A DNA stretch of 64,000 nucleotides from Subtercola sp. PAMC28395 (GCF_018889995.1 NZ_CP076547.1:2852001-2916000), one strand, 5' to 3'; counted from the stretch's first letter, positions 52,467 through 61,416 are shown. Notes: a model not told the origin generated them from the sequence alone. Translations and numbers: made by a program.

Positions 52467-55276
52467 ACAGTGCGGGGTGCTTTGTCCGGGCGCCAGCCGC
52501 GCCAGGTGGGCTGGCGCAGAATTCCGGCGGCCGTCCATTCGACGAACTCGACCTCTCCCACAAATTCGGGTCTCAACCAGCGAGCGCCCATCCGAGCTTC
52601 GCGCGGCAGGTCACCGAAGGGGCACTCGTCACTCTCCATGCCTGCAAACTTCTCGATGAGTAGATCGAGTTCTGCGTCGGAGAACCCCGTGCCGACGCGG
52701 CCGATGTACTGCAGAGTGCCGTTCGCGGCAAAGTTCCCCGCAGGAAGTCCTCTCCCGGGAAGGCCGGTCGCAGGAATGCCGAGCAGGAGTGAACCCACTC
52801 CGTTCGCCCGTCGACCGGCTCCCATCCGCCAGCCGCCGACCACGACCTCCTGTGCCCGGTGATGCTTGATCTTGATCCATGCCCGCGAGCGCCTGCCCGC
52901 GCTGTAGGTGCCGTTCACCCGCTTGGCGACGATCCCCTCGAGTCCCAGATCGACACTGCTCTGGAAGGCCGCGTCGTAGTCCCCGTCGAAGACGGGCGGC
53001 ACCTGCACCCTCGAGCCAGCTGGCGCTTCCAGAAGAGTCTCCAGCAGCATCCGGCGCTCTGAGTATGGCGTCTTCAGCTGCGATGCACCGTCGACCTCGA
53101 CGACGTCGAAGACGATGTAGTGCACAGCCACGGCCTTCACCGCCCGGGAGATGTCGGCCTCGCCCTGCAGGTTCATGCGCTGCTGGAGACGACCGAAGCT
53201 CGGGCGACCGGAGCCATCGAATGCGACAATCTCGCCGTCAAGCACGAGCCGGCGGCCGTTCGCCGAATCCGTGAGTGCATCGAGCAGGTCAGGGTACTTC
53301 TGGGTCAGGTCACTGCCGCTGCGACTCGAGAGTCGAACCACCGAGCTGCCTGCAGGTGAGCCGTCGGCCCCACTGTTGCGCGACACGGGAACGTCGATCG
53401 ACGCCATCGCCCTGATGCCGTCCCACTTCATCTCGTAGGCCCAGTGACCCGAACTCACGTCTGCTGCCGATCCCGCTGTGGCGAGCATAGGAAAGACACT
53501 CTTCTGGCCAGTACCGTTCTGCCCGGCACCATTCTTCCCGCCGTCGTGCAACTCCCGTGCCGCTCGCAGGGCCGAATTGATGGCTGGAGCCTCGTCGTCC
53601 TCCTGCGCAGGCAGCGAAGCGTGCCGTGCTTCGCTCTGGGCGCTGTACTTCTCGCTCATCAGATGGATCAGCCAATTGTCGGCGTTGTCACCTCTGCCTG
53701 TGTGGATCAGCGCGAATTTTCGATCGCCACCCAGACCTCCCTCCCTGGTGCCATGGAGCGTGGCGATGATCTCTTTTCCTGGTCTCCACTTCTCGAGGTC
53801 GTAGGTGCCCTCGTCCCAGATCTCGACGGTGCCTGCGCCATATTCCCCGCGCGGAATACTCCCCTCGAACGAGCCGTATTCGAGGGGATGGTCTTCTGTC
53901 TGCACGGCGAGGTGATTCTGATGCCCGTCTGTGGGCGGCCCCTTCGGAATGGCCCACGACACGAGCACGCCATCGCGCTCGAGCCGGAAGTCGAAGTGCA
54001 GACGCCGCGCAGCGTGCTTCTGGATCACGAAGGTGTTGCCGTCGCCCGGCTCGGGGGGAGTATCCGGAACCGGCTCTGGAGTCTTCGTTCGATCGCGTTT
54101 TGACCGGTAGATGTGAAGCGCATCGCGCTCTGGCGCGGAAGCTGCCCCAGCGTCACCCACATGGTCAGCGTCACCCACATGGTCAGCGTCACCCACATGG
54201 TCAGCGTCACCCACATGGTCAGCGTCACCCACATGGTCAGCGTCACCCACATGGTCAGCGTCGAGGATGACCGCGAGCGGGTCGCCGCGCCGCTTCACCC
54301 GTGTGAGCACCTCGCTGTACTCGAGCTGGGCGAGTTTTGGCGAAGCCAGCTCGCGCCAGGTACGCGGTGCGGCGACGGTGGGGTGTTCCCGCCCCCTCAG
54401 CGAATAGGGCGCGACCGTCGTCTTGGCTCTGCTGTTCTGGCTCCAGTCGACCAGCACCTTGCCTGCCCTCAGTGACTTCTTCATGTCGCTCACGACGAGA
54501 TGTGGATGATCGGCCTCGAGCGCGCGCGCAAGCTCGTGTGCCACCGCCGACGCCTGCTCCGAGGTCTGCGACCCGTCGAGCGCCGCGTAGAGGTGGATGC
54601 CTTTGCTCCCACTCGTCACCGGCATCGGGTCAAGCCCCATGCCCTGCAGGAGCTCGCGGGCAAACCGGGCAACCTCCGCGCACTCGAGCAGCCCGACTCC
54701 GTCACCCGGGTCGAGATCGAGCACGAGCCTGTCGGGGTTGCCGGCAGCTCCAGCGCTTCCAGTGCTTCTCCCGGCAGTACTTGCCCCGGCAGTACTTGCC
54801 CCGGCAGCGCTTCCCCCAGCAGCCACTCCCCCAGCAGACAGACCCCCAGCAGTACTGCCGAACCGCCACTGCGGCACGTGGATCTCAAGGGCGGCGATCT
54901 GCGCGAGCCAGGTGAGCGTCGCGAGGTCGTTCACCAGCGGGTACTCGTTGTCGTGATCGGAGTGGGCGATCGTGCGCCGCCTCACCCACGAGGGTGTCGA
55001 GTCATCGAGGTTCTTCTGGAAGAACATCGGCTCGGGATGCCCGGCAGTGCCCACTCCGTGCACCCAGCGTTTGCGCGTGGCCGGGCGGTCGCGGATGTAC
55101 GGCAGCATGACCTCGCTGATGTCGGAGTAGTACTGCAGCACATCAGCCTTCGTGGTTCCCGTCTCGGGGTAGAGCACCTTGTCGAGGTTGGTGAGCCGCA
55201 GCCGGTGGCCACCGACCGAGACGGTCACTGGTTCGGAAGCCTTCTCGCGAATGTTGGTAGCGGCTTTCTCGCTCAT
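52451..55276 (-). CDS. ligD: ATP-dependent DNA ligase D (polymerase-phosphoesterase-ligase)
   Basis: NHEJ repair enzyme, 941 aa. Order: primase-like polymerase (LTNLDKVLYPETGTTKADVL; metal Asp motif DLDPGDG), 3'-phosphoesterase (HAARRLHFDFRLERDGVLVSW), then ligase with nucleotidyl Lys in YEMKWDGIRA. This is the Mycobacterium-type domain order. Two tandem-repeat linkers interrupt it: a Gly/Ala/Ser stretch inside the polymerase domain (15-bp units) and (DADHVG)n between polymerase and phosphoesterase (18-bp units). MSEKAATN is chosen as start; AGGGG lies just upstream. Divergent to ku. Confidence 0.95.
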   Translation of the reverse strand: MSEKAATNIREKASEPVTVSVGGHRLRLTNLDKVLYPETGTTKADVLQYYSDISEVMLPYIRDRPATRKRWVHGVGTAGHPEPMFFQKNLDDSTPSWVRRRTIAHSDHDNEYPLVNDLATLTWLAQIAALEIHVPQWRFGSTAGGLSAGGVAAGGSAAGASTAGASTAGRSTGSAGAAGNPDRLVLDLDPGDGVGLLECAEVARFARELLQGMGLDPMPVTSGSKGIHLYAALDGSQTSEQASAVAHELARALEADHPHLVVSDMKKSLRAGKVLVDWSQNSRAKTTVAPYSLRGREHPTVAAPRTWRELASPKLAQLEYSEVLTRVKRRGDPLAVILDADHVGDADHVGDADHVGDADHVGDADHVGDADHVGDAGAASAPERDALHIYRSKRDRTKTPEPVPDTPPEPGDGNTFVIQKHAARRLHFDFRLERDGVLVSWAIPKGPPTDGHQNHLAVQTEDHPLEYGSFEGSIPRGEYGAGTVEIWDEGTYDLEKWRPGKEIIATLHGTREGGLGGDRKFALIHTGRGDNADNWLIHLMSEKYSAQSEARHASLPAQEDDEAPAINSALRAARELHDGGKNGAGQNGTGQKSVFPMLATAGSAADVSSGHWAYEMKWDGIRAMASIDVPVSRNSGADGSPAGSSVVRLSSRSGSDLTQKYPDLLDALTDSANGRRLVLDGEIVAFDGSGRPSFGRLQQRMNLQGEADISRAVKAVAVHYIVFDVVEVDGASQLKTPYSERRMLLETLLEAPAGSRVQVPPVFDGDYDAAFQSSVDLGLEGIVAKRVNGTYSAGRRSRAWIKIKHHRAQEVVVGGWRMGAGRRANGVGSLLLGIPATGLPGRGLPAGNFAANGTLQYIGRVGTGFSDAELDLLIEKFAGMESDECPFGDLPREARMGARWLRPEFVGEVEFVEWTAAGILRQPTWRGWRPDKAPRTVVRES
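54148..54255 (-). repeat. 18-bp tandem repeat in the LigD linker
   Basis: Six identical copies of CAGCGTCACCCACATGGT encoding DADHVG repeats between polymerase and phosphoesterase domains. Perfect identity suggests recent expansion. Confidence 0.97.
54743..54862 (-). repeat. 15-bp tandem repeat in the LigD polymerase domain
   Basis: About eight degenerate units of GGCAGTACTTGCCCC (two identical). They encode Gly/Ala/Ser-rich pentapeptides between the VPQWRFGS and PDRLVLDLDP blocks. Confidence 0.9.
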
Positions 55277-55333
55277 AACCCCTATCATCATCGCGACGGG
55301 AGCCCGCGCGCCAGCGCTTGACGTATGCGCGCG

Positions 55334-55381
55334 CTGCACTGCACGCTGCACTGCACGCGGCACTGCACGCGGCACTGCCTC
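55334..55381. repeat. 12-bp tandem repeat between ligD and ku
   Basis: Four units, two CTGCACTGCACG, then CGGCACTGCACG and CGGCACTGCCTC, in the shared upstream region. Confidence 0.9.
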
Positions 55382-55416
55382 TAGCACTTGACGCAGAAGC
55401 GGACAACACTGGTGTC

Positions 55417-56337
55417 ATGAGATCGATCTGGAAGGGTGCCATCACCTTCGGCCTCGTGAATGTGCCGGTGAAGGTGTACAGCGCAACCGAAGACCACGAC
55501 ATCGCCCTGCACCAGGTTCATGACGCCGACGGTGGGCGAATCAGGTATCAGCGCCGCTGCGAGGTCTGCGGTCAGGTCATCGACTTCGAACACATCGACA
55601 AGGCGTTCGACGACGGAGAACGCACCGTGGTGATCACGGCCGACGACATTTCCACGCTGCCGGCGGAGAAGAGCCGCGAGATCGACGTGGTCGAGTTTGT
55701 GCCCAGCGACCAGGTCGACCCGATCAGGTTCGACCGAAGCTACTTTCTCGAACCCGACTCGAAGTCGTCGAAAGCCTATGTGCTTCTTCGCGAGACCCTC
55801 GGGCAGACCGATCGGACCGCGATCGTGAAGTTCGCACTCCGGCAGAAGTCGAGACTCGCGGCGCTGCGTGTGCACGGCGATGTACTCCTGCTGCAGACCC
55901 TGCTCTGGGATGACGAGGTGCGTGATGCCCAGTTCACGTCTCTCGCAGATCATCCGACCATTTCGGCGAAGGAGCTCGAGATGTCAGCGCGCCTGGTCGA
56001 TTCATACTCGGCCGATTTCGAGCCGCAGAAGTTCAGCGACGACTACCAGGTGCAGCTCCGGCAGTTGATCGACGCGAAGCTCGAACACGGGGATTCCATC
56101 GACACCGAGGCGACGTTCGGGCAGAGTGCTGGAGACAGTGATGACGGGGCGGGTGGCGAAGGCCCCGGTGGCGAAGGCCCAGGTGGCGACGTCATCGACC
56201 TTATGGAGGCGCTGCGCCGCAGTGTAGAACGCAGCCGCGCGGAGAAGAGCCAGTCGGCTGACAGCGACGGCGACGCAGGGGCGACCAAGCAGACAAAGGC
56301 CAAACGCACTGCCAAGAAGTCGGCGGCGGCTTCATAG
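55417..56337 (+). CDS. ku: Ku protein (bacterial NHEJ)
   Basis: Binds DNA double-strand ends and recruits LigD, encoded divergently 140 nt away. 306 aa: MRSIWKGAITFGLVNVPVKVYSA, RCEVCGQVI, EFVPSDQVDPIRFDRSYFLEPD and the C-terminal DLMEALRRSVERS. The basic tail (TKAKRTAKKSAAAS) is the extended DNA-binding tail seen in soil actinobacteria. A Gly-rich linker at about 247-258 is encoded by 15-bp repeats. Confidence 0.96.
   Translation: MRSIWKGAITFGLVNVPVKVYSATEDHDIALHQVHDADGGRIRYQRRCEVCGQVIDFEHIDKAFDDGERTVVITADDISTLPAEKSREIDVVEFVPSDQVDPIRFDRSYFLEPDSKSSKAYVLLRETLGQTDRTAIVKFALRQKSRLAALRVHGDVLLLQTLLWDDEVRDAQFTSLADHPTISAKELEMSARLVDSYSADFEPQKFSDDYQVQLRQLIDAKLEHGDSIDTEATFGQSAGDSDDGAGGEGPGGEGPGGDVIDLMEALRRSVERSRAEKSQSADSDGDAGATKQTKAKRTAKKSAAAS
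56152..56181 (+). repeat. 15-bp tandem repeat in ku
   Basis: Two nearly identical units of GGTGGCGAAGGCCCC plus a partial third; encodes GGEGP repeats. Confidence 0.88.
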
Positions 56338-56373
56338 TTGTCGCTTTAACAGTTTTCTGTGATCTTCGATCGC

Positions 56374-56379
56374 TATTCT
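56374..56379 (+). promoter_or_regulatory. Candidate -10 box, leaderless DUF3105 gene
   Basis: TATTCT ends 6 nt before the GTG at 56386, supporting that start over the upstream in-frame GTG at 56359, which lies before the box. Confidence 0.45.
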
Positions 56380-56385
56380 GGCGTG

Positions 56386-57108
56386 GTGCCCAGCGAAAAA
56401 GACAAGCCTGAGAACCAGCAGCCAGAGAACCCGAAGCCAGAGAATTCACAGCCAGAGAATCCAAAGAATCTGACGGTCAAGCAGGAACGGGAGGCTCGCA
56501 GGGCCGAGAAGGTCGAAGCGATGAAACGCGCCCAGGCCAGGGCCGCGCGCAACCGCCGCATCACGATCGGCTCGCTCATCGGGGCAGCAGGCCTGGTCAT
56601 CGTGCTGGTGATCGTCTTTGTCGTCACCGGCAGCGGCTCCACGCCCGCACCCGTTGCAACGAAGGCAGACGGCGTGCAGACGTTCCCCGGGCTCAGCCGC
56701 AACCACGTCTCCGGCACGGTGACGTACGCGCAGGTTCCTCCGGCCGGCGGCGACCACAACCCGGTCTGGCTCAACTGCGGGGTCTACAACCAGCCCGTAC
56801 CGAGCGAGAATGCCGTGCACGACCTCGAACACGGCGCTGTGTGGGTGACCTACGACGCATCGCAGGTCACCGCAGACCAGCTCGCCACCCTGCGCGCCGC
56901 CCTTCCGACGACGTATATCGTCCTGTCACCGTTCGTCGGTCTGCCCTCCCCCGTGGTCGCGTCGGCCTGGGGCGCCCAGATCCAGCTCACCGGGGTGAGC
57001 GACGCGCGTCTCGCGGACTTCATCAAGACGTACTGGCAGTCGCCGAATTCGCCTGAGCCCGGGGCAGCCTGCACCGGCGGGATCACCGCCCCCGGCCTCG
57101 TGACGTGA
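56386..57108 (+). CDS. DUF3105 family membrane-anchored protein
   Basis: 240 aa. A Pro/Glu/Asn-rich repetitive N terminus is followed by a basic coiled segment (KQEREARRAEKVEAMKRAQ), one helix (about 63-83) and an extracytoplasmic DUF3105 domain. That domain has WLNCGVYNQPVPSENAVHDLEHGAVWVTYD, with the conserved H-D-L-E-H block and Cys, and a late Cys in GAACTGG. Unknown function; commonly beside DUF305. The DUF305 GTG overlaps its stop by 4 nt. Confidence 0.88.
   Translation: MPSEKDKPENQQPENPKPENSQPENPKNLTVKQEREARRAEKVEAMKRAQARAARNRRITIGSLIGAAGLVIVLVIVFVVTGSGSTPAPVATKADGVQTFPGLSRNHVSGTVTYAQVPPAGGDHNPVWLNCGVYNQPVPSENAVHDLEHGAVWVTYDASQVTADQLATLRAALPTTYIVLSPFVGLPSPVVASAWGAQIQLTGVSDARLADFIKTYWQSPNSPEPGAACTGGITAPGLVT
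56404..56463 (+). repeat. 15-bp tandem repeat in the DUF3105 gene
   Basis: Four degenerate units of CAGCCAGAGAACCCG encoding Lys/Gln-Pro-Glu-Asn repeats. Confidence 0.88.
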
Positions 57109-57767
57109 GTTCACGCATCAGGCTGCGCATCGCCCTCATCCTGGGTGGCGTGCTCCTCCTGGTCGTAGGACTCGTGGTCGGGCGCATCACCACGCCCGTG
57201 ACGCAGACTCCCGGCACCCTGAGCGCGGAGGCCGGCTTCGCCCGCGACATGCAGGTGCACCACCAGCAGGCGATCGACATGGCCATGATCATCCGGGACC
57301 AGACAACCGACCCCGAGATCAGGCAGCTCGCCTACGACATCGCCACCTCGCAGGGCCAGCAGGCCGGTCAGATGTTCGCGTGGCTCAATCTGTGGGGATT
57401 GCCACAGGCCTCACCGGTACCCGCGATGACCTGGATGACCCTCCCGACGCTCGACCAGAGCAACGCCGATCACGGCATGGACATGGGTGCCGGGCAAGCG
57501 AGTCCGGGCCCGGTGATCCCTGGGCAGACGATGCCGGGCATGGCCTCCCAGGCCGACGTCGATCGGCTGGGCACCCTGACCGGCGTGGAGGCCGAGAAGC
57601 TCTTTCTGAGCCTGATGATCGCTCACCACCAGGGTGGCGTGCAGATGGCCGAGGCGCTCGTGGCGCGCTCGGCCGACTCCACTGTGCTGGCGGTCGCCAA
57701 CACGATCATCACCGCCCAGACGGGCGAGATCGCCTACATGCAGCAGCTGCTCGCTGCGCGATCGTAG
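57105..57767 (+). CDS. DUF305 family protein (four-helix, His/Met-rich)
   Basis: 220 aa. N-terminal signal anchor (LRIALILGGVLLLVVGLVVG), then two DUF305 blocks FARDMQVHHQQAIDMAMI and LMIAHHQGGVQMAEALV, with Met/His-rich stretches (ADHGMDMG, TMPGMASQ). DUF305 is a ferritin-like extracytoplasmic domain proposed to bind copper. The gene is coupled to DUF3105. The metal role is inferred from the His/Met content only. Confidence 0.88.
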   Translation: MSSRIRLRIALILGGVLLLVVGLVVGRITTPVTQTPGTLSAEAGFARDMQVHHQQAIDMAMIIRDQTTDPEIRQLAYDIATSQGQQAGQMFAWLNLWGLPQASPVPAMTWMTLPTLDQSNADHGMDMGAGQASPGPVIPGQTMPGMASQADVDRLGTLTGVEAEKLFLSLMIAHHQGGVQMAEALVARSADSTVLAVANTIITAQTGEIAYMQQLLAARS

Positions 57768-57854
57768 GGCTGCCCTCCGGGCCGATCTTGCCGCGCACGC
57801 CCAAGCCCTCGCCCGAGCCCTCGCCCGAGCCCGCCGCCGAGCGTGGGGAGCGCG

Positions 57855-59330
57855 TCAGCGGACCAACTGCGGCCGATCATCCAGCGCCTTCTCGCCAGCG
57901 AGCGCTTTCTGATCGACCAGGGCCTTCTCGTCTGCCAGCCGGCGGGCGCGATACGCCTCTTCGTCGGCGCTGAGGTGATCGTCGGCGCTCATCGTCGACT
58001 CGTTGAACGGCAGTTCGCCTGAGAGCACCCGGTCGACCTGCACCATGTCGATCTGTTTGGTCCACTTTCCGATCAACACGGTGGCGACCGCATTGCCGGT
58101 GAAGTTCGTGAGGGCTCGGGCTTCTGACATGAACCGGTCGATGCCGACGATGAGGCCGACGCCGTTGACGAGGTCGGGGCGATGTGCCTGCAGGCCGCCG
58201 GCGAGGGTCGCGATGCCCGCACCGGTGACTCCGGCGGCGCCCTTCGATGCGATCATCATGAACAGGAGGAGGGAGATCTGCTCGGGGATGTTGAGCGGGG
58301 TGCCGAGCGCGCTGGCGATGAACAGCGACGACATGGTGAGGTAGATCGCCGTACCGTCGAGGTTGAACGAGTAACCGGTCGGCACGGTGATGCCCACGAC
58401 GGGCTTGGCGACGCCGAGGTGCTCGAGCTTCGCAATCAGCCTGGGCAGCGCGACCTCGCTCGACGAGGTCGAGACGATGAGCAGGTATTCACGCGCCAGG
58501 TACTTCATCACCCGGAGGATGTTGATACCGGTGACGACCTTCAGCAAAACGCCCAGTATGCCGAAGACGAACAGGATGCAGGTGATGTAGAACGCGACCA
58601 TCAGAGTGCCCAGCGCAACCAGCGCTGCGACGCCCGTCGCCCCGACGACTGCGGCGATCGCGCCGAATGCACCGAGCGGGGCTACCCACATGATCATCGC
58701 GAGAATTCGGAACACCAGCTGCTGGAGCTGGCGGATGGCCTCGAGGATGGGCGCACCCTTCGAGCCCATCTTCTGCAGGGCGAAGCCTACGAGCAGCGCG
58801 ACGAAGAGGGCCTGGAGGATGCTGCCGCTCGTGAGTGCTGAGAAGAACGACGTCGGAATGATGCCGAGAACGAAGTCGGTCGACGATGCGGCGGCGGTCT
58901 TCGTTGCATCGTACGTGGTGCTGATGTTCAGCCCCTCACCCGGGTGGATCAGGTTGCCGACGAGCAGGCCGATCGCGAGCGCAAAAGTCGACATGACAAC
59001 GAAGTACCCGAGCGCGAGACCGCCGACCTTGCCGACCGTTGCCGCCTTGGCGACAGACCCGACACCGAGGGCGATGGTGCAGAAGATGATGGGCGCGATC
59101 ATCATCTTGATCAGGGAGACGAAACCATCACCGAGCGGCTTCAATCCCTTCGCGAATTCGGGGGCGAGCAGACCGACTGCAATACCTGCACCAACCGCCA
59201 CGATCACAGCGATGTAGAGATAATGCGATCGGTCGAGTCGACGGTGCCGCGCCGGGCGCGGAGTTTGGCTTCCAGGCTGGCTGACCGGCGGGCGTCCGGC
59301 CGGGCTCGCTGGTGAATGCGTCTGTGACAT
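57855..59330 (-). CDS. dctA: C4-dicarboxylate:cation symporter DctA
   Basis: Sodium- or proton-coupled uptake of succinate, fumarate and malate. 491 aa of the DAACS family: KMMIAPIIFCTIALGVGS, TSSSEVALPRLIAKLE (serine-rich hairpin), PTGYSFNLDGTAIYLT and ASKGAAGVTGAG. The ATG at 59330 has AAGGAAG upstream. The C-terminal 35 residues (DEKALVDQKALAGEKALDD) are an additional repetitive charged tail. Divergent to a CitA/DcuS-type kinase, its probable regulator. Confidence 0.95.
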   Translation of the reverse strand: MSQTHSPASPAGRPPVSQPGSQTPRPARHRRLDRSHYLYIAVIVAVGAGIAVGLLAPEFAKGLKPLGDGFVSLIKMMIAPIIFCTIALGVGSVAKAATVGKVGGLALGYFVVMSTFALAIGLLVGNLIHPGEGLNISTTYDATKTAAASSTDFVLGIIPTSFFSALTSGSILQALFVALLVGFALQKMGSKGAPILEAIRQLQQLVFRILAMIMWVAPLGAFGAIAAVVGATGVAALVALGTLMVAFYITCILFVFGILGVLLKVVTGINILRVMKYLAREYLLIVSTSSSEVALPRLIAKLEHLGVAKPVVGITVPTGYSFNLDGTAIYLTMSSLFIASALGTPLNIPEQISLLLFMMIASKGAAGVTGAGIATLAGGLQAHRPDLVNGVGLIVGIDRFMSEARALTNFTGNAVATVLIGKWTKQIDMVQVDRVLSGELPFNESTMSADDHLSADEEAYRARRLADEKALVDQKALAGEKALDDRPQLVR

Positions 59331-59491
59331 CGGTCTTCCTTTGGTGAAGGGAGCCGCCCACGTCTTCGTCGACGGCACTGGAAACCAGCTGCACCAGCCT
59401 GCGCTCCACACGCCGTCACCCGGAACTTGCGTTCATACTGTTCGCGGGTCCCGGGTCGGGAGCGGCATATCGTAGAGAGCACGGCAGGTGT

Positions 59492-59545
59492 CAGCCGGCA
59501 CACATCAGCCGGCACACATCAACTCAGCACACATCAACTCAGCGA
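59492..59545. repeat. 14/15-bp tandem repeats upstream of the sensor kinase
   Basis: Two copies of CAGCCGGCACACAT then CAACTCAGCACACAT and a partial copy, running up to 11 nt before the kinase ATG and including most of its 5' leader. Confidence 0.85.
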
Positions 59546-59555
59546 GTGAGGCACG

Positions 59556-61382
59556 ATGAAGGCCCGAATCGGCAGGTGGACCATCGCCACCCGACTCTTC
59601 GTGCTGCAGGTTGCCGCCATCGTGGTGCTCACGGCGATCGCGACACTCTGGCTCTGGAGCGATGCACAGGCCGATGTGAACGCCGACGCCGATGCCAAGA
59701 CACTGGTGGTGGCGACTGCGGTCGCCGACAACCCGTTCGTCCTCGACGCGGTGCAGTCACCTGATCCGAGTGCCACCCTGCAGCCGTACGCTCTGACGGC
59801 GATGGCCGACACATCGACGGACTTCATCACCATCATGGCTCCCGACCGCACCCGCTACACGCACCCCGATCCGAGCCAGATCGGCAAGCCGTTCCAGGGA
59901 ACCATCGAGCCAGCCCTCGAAGGGCGAACCTTCACTGAGACGTATGCAGGAACGCTCGGCCCTTCTGTGCGTTCGGTCGCGCCCGTGTTCAGTTCCGACG
60001 GACGAGTTGTCGCGCTGGTGTCCGCCGGCGTCACGGTCAGCAGCCTGGGCGCCACTCTCAGCTCCCGACTCCCGATCGTGTTCGGAATCGCGGCGCTCAC
60101 TCTCGCGCTCGGCGCACTCGCCTCCTGGCTGTTGAGCCGGTACCTCCGGCGCGTCACCTGGGGCCTCGGTGCCGAGGAGATGAGCCGGATGTTCGGGTAT
60201 TACGAGGGCGTCCTCCACTCCGTGCGGGAAGGGGTCATCCTGACCGACCCGCACGGCAACGTCGTGCTCTACAACGACCAGGCGGCCGAGTTACTGGGGC
60301 TGGCTCGGCAGTTGCTGCCCGCCAGCCCGTCGCCGGTGGCGGGATTCGCCGTGCCCGATGGGCTTCGGCAACTGCTCGCCAGCGGCGCCGTGGCCGTGGA
60401 CGAGCCGGTGCTGACCGACGACCGAGTGCTGATCGTGAACCAGTCGCCCGCGATCTCCTCCGCGACGGCAGGGGCTGCTCGCCGGATCGGAACAATGACC
60501 ACGCTCCGTGACCACACCGAACTGCAGCAACTCACCGGAGAGCTGACCACCATGCGCACCCTCTCCGATGCCCTCCGGTCGCAGACCCACGAGTTCTCAA
60601 ATCGCCTCCACACGATCATCGCGCTCATCGAGCTCGACAGGCGCGACGAAGCCCTGGCCTTCGCGTCGAACGAGCTTCACGTCGGCCAGACGCTCGTCGA
60701 CGAGGTGATCGGTTCTGTCGACGAGCCCGTGCTCGCCGCCCTCCTGCTCGGCAAATCGGCGCAGGCTTCCGAACGCGGAGTCGAGTTCGATGTGCGTGTC
60801 GACGACGGTCTCGACCTCGGCGATCTGCCGCCGGTCGAGTTGGTCACGATCATCGGTAACCTCGTCGACAATGCCCTGGATGCGGGTGCCGGAGATGCGG
60901 GTGCGGGAGGTACAGGTGCGGTAGATGCTTGTAGCGTGGCTGCGCCGAATGTGGCTGCGCATCATCCGAAGGTCGTTGTCGCCATTTCATGTCGCGACCA
61001 CGAGGTCATGATCACCGTCACTGACAACGGCCCGGGAATCACCGATCTGAGCCGGGCCTTCACTCGCGGCTACAGTACGAAAGACCCCGGGCAGACAGGT
61101 CGCGGAATCGGGTTGGCACTTGTGGAACAGTCGGTGCGGCGACTGGGCGGAGACGTCGTCGCGAGCAACGTGAATGCGGCCGGCACCCCTGGCACCGGGG
61201 TTTCGACGGGAGCCTCGTTCACCGTCACGCTTCCGATCACGAAGCCAAGTCGTGATCAAACCGGACCCGGGCAAACGGGACTCGAGCAAACGGGACCCGG
61301 GCGAACCGGACCCGGGCAAACCGGACTCGGGCAAGCGGCGTCCGAAAGCTCGCCGCAACCCGTGAACAGCGTGAAATGGTGA
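59556..61382 (+). CDS. CitA/DcuS-type sensor histidine kinase
   Basis: 608 aa. Two helices (about 13-35 and 170-196) flank an extracytoplasmic PASC-like sensor (FITIMAPDRTRYTHPDP..., GRVVALVSAGVTV). A cytoplasmic PAS follows (EGVILTDPHGNVVLYN). The kinase core has H in SQTHEFSNRLHTI, N box GNLVDNALDAG and G boxes DNGPGI and GRGIGLALVE. It senses C4-dicarboxylates or citrate in this family; divergent dctA supports that. The last 40 residues are QTGPG repeats (15-bp units). The final PVNSVKW and stop lie in a 17-bp array that leads to the regulator gene. GTGAGG precedes the ATG. Confidence 0.93.
   Translation: MKARIGRWTIATRLFVLQVAAIVVLTAIATLWLWSDAQADVNADADAKTLVVATAVADNPFVLDAVQSPDPSATLQPYALTAMADTSTDFITIMAPDRTRYTHPDPSQIGKPFQGTIEPALEGRTFTETYAGTLGPSVRSVAPVFSSDGRVVALVSAGVTVSSLGATLSSRLPIVFGIAALTLALGALASWLLSRYLRRVTWGLGAEEMSRMFGYYEGVLHSVREGVILTDPHGNVVLYNDQAAELLGLARQLLPASPSPVAGFAVPDGLRQLLASGAVAVDEPVLTDDRVLIVNQSPAISSATAGAARRIGTMTTLRDHTELQQLTGELTTMRTLSDALRSQTHEFSNRLHTIIALIELDRRDEALAFASNELHVGQTLVDEVIGSVDEPVLAALLLGKSAQASERGVEFDVRVDDGLDLGDLPPVELVTIIGNLVDNALDAGAGDAGAGGTGAVDACSVAAPNVAAHHPKVVVAISCRDHEVMITVTDNGPGITDLSRAFTRGYSTKDPGQTGRGIGLALVEQSVRRLGGDVVASNVNAAGTPGTGVSTGASFTVTLPITKPSRDQTGPGQTGLEQTGPGRTGPGQTGLGQAASESSPQPVNSVKW
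61257..61331 (+). repeat. 15-bp tandem repeat in the kinase tail
   Basis: Five units of CAAACCGGACCCGGG with minor changes, encoding QTGPG-like repeats. Confidence 0.93.
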
Positions 61383-61399
61383 ACAGCGCGAAATGGTGA
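61376..61399 (+). CDS. Heptapeptide mini-ORF MVNSAKW (speculative)
   Basis: ATG overlaps the kinase stop by 7 nt (ATGGTGA); reads MVNSAKW then TGA. First of three chained mini-ORFs created by the 17-bp repeat. The ORF is real in sequence; translation is inference. Confidence 0.4.
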   Translation: MVNSAKW

Positions 61400-61416
61400 A
61401 CTGTGTGAAATGGTGA
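61393..61416 (+). CDS. Heptapeptide mini-ORF MVNCVKW (speculative)
   Basis: Its ATG overlaps the previous mini-ORF's stop by 7 nt and its own stop overlaps the next ATG in the same way. Confidence 0.4.
   Translation: MVNCVKW

Noticed and set aside
54148..54255. Possible CRISPR array
   Set aside because: Units are contiguous 18-mers with no spacers and encode in-frame DADHVG repeats; no cas gene is in the window.
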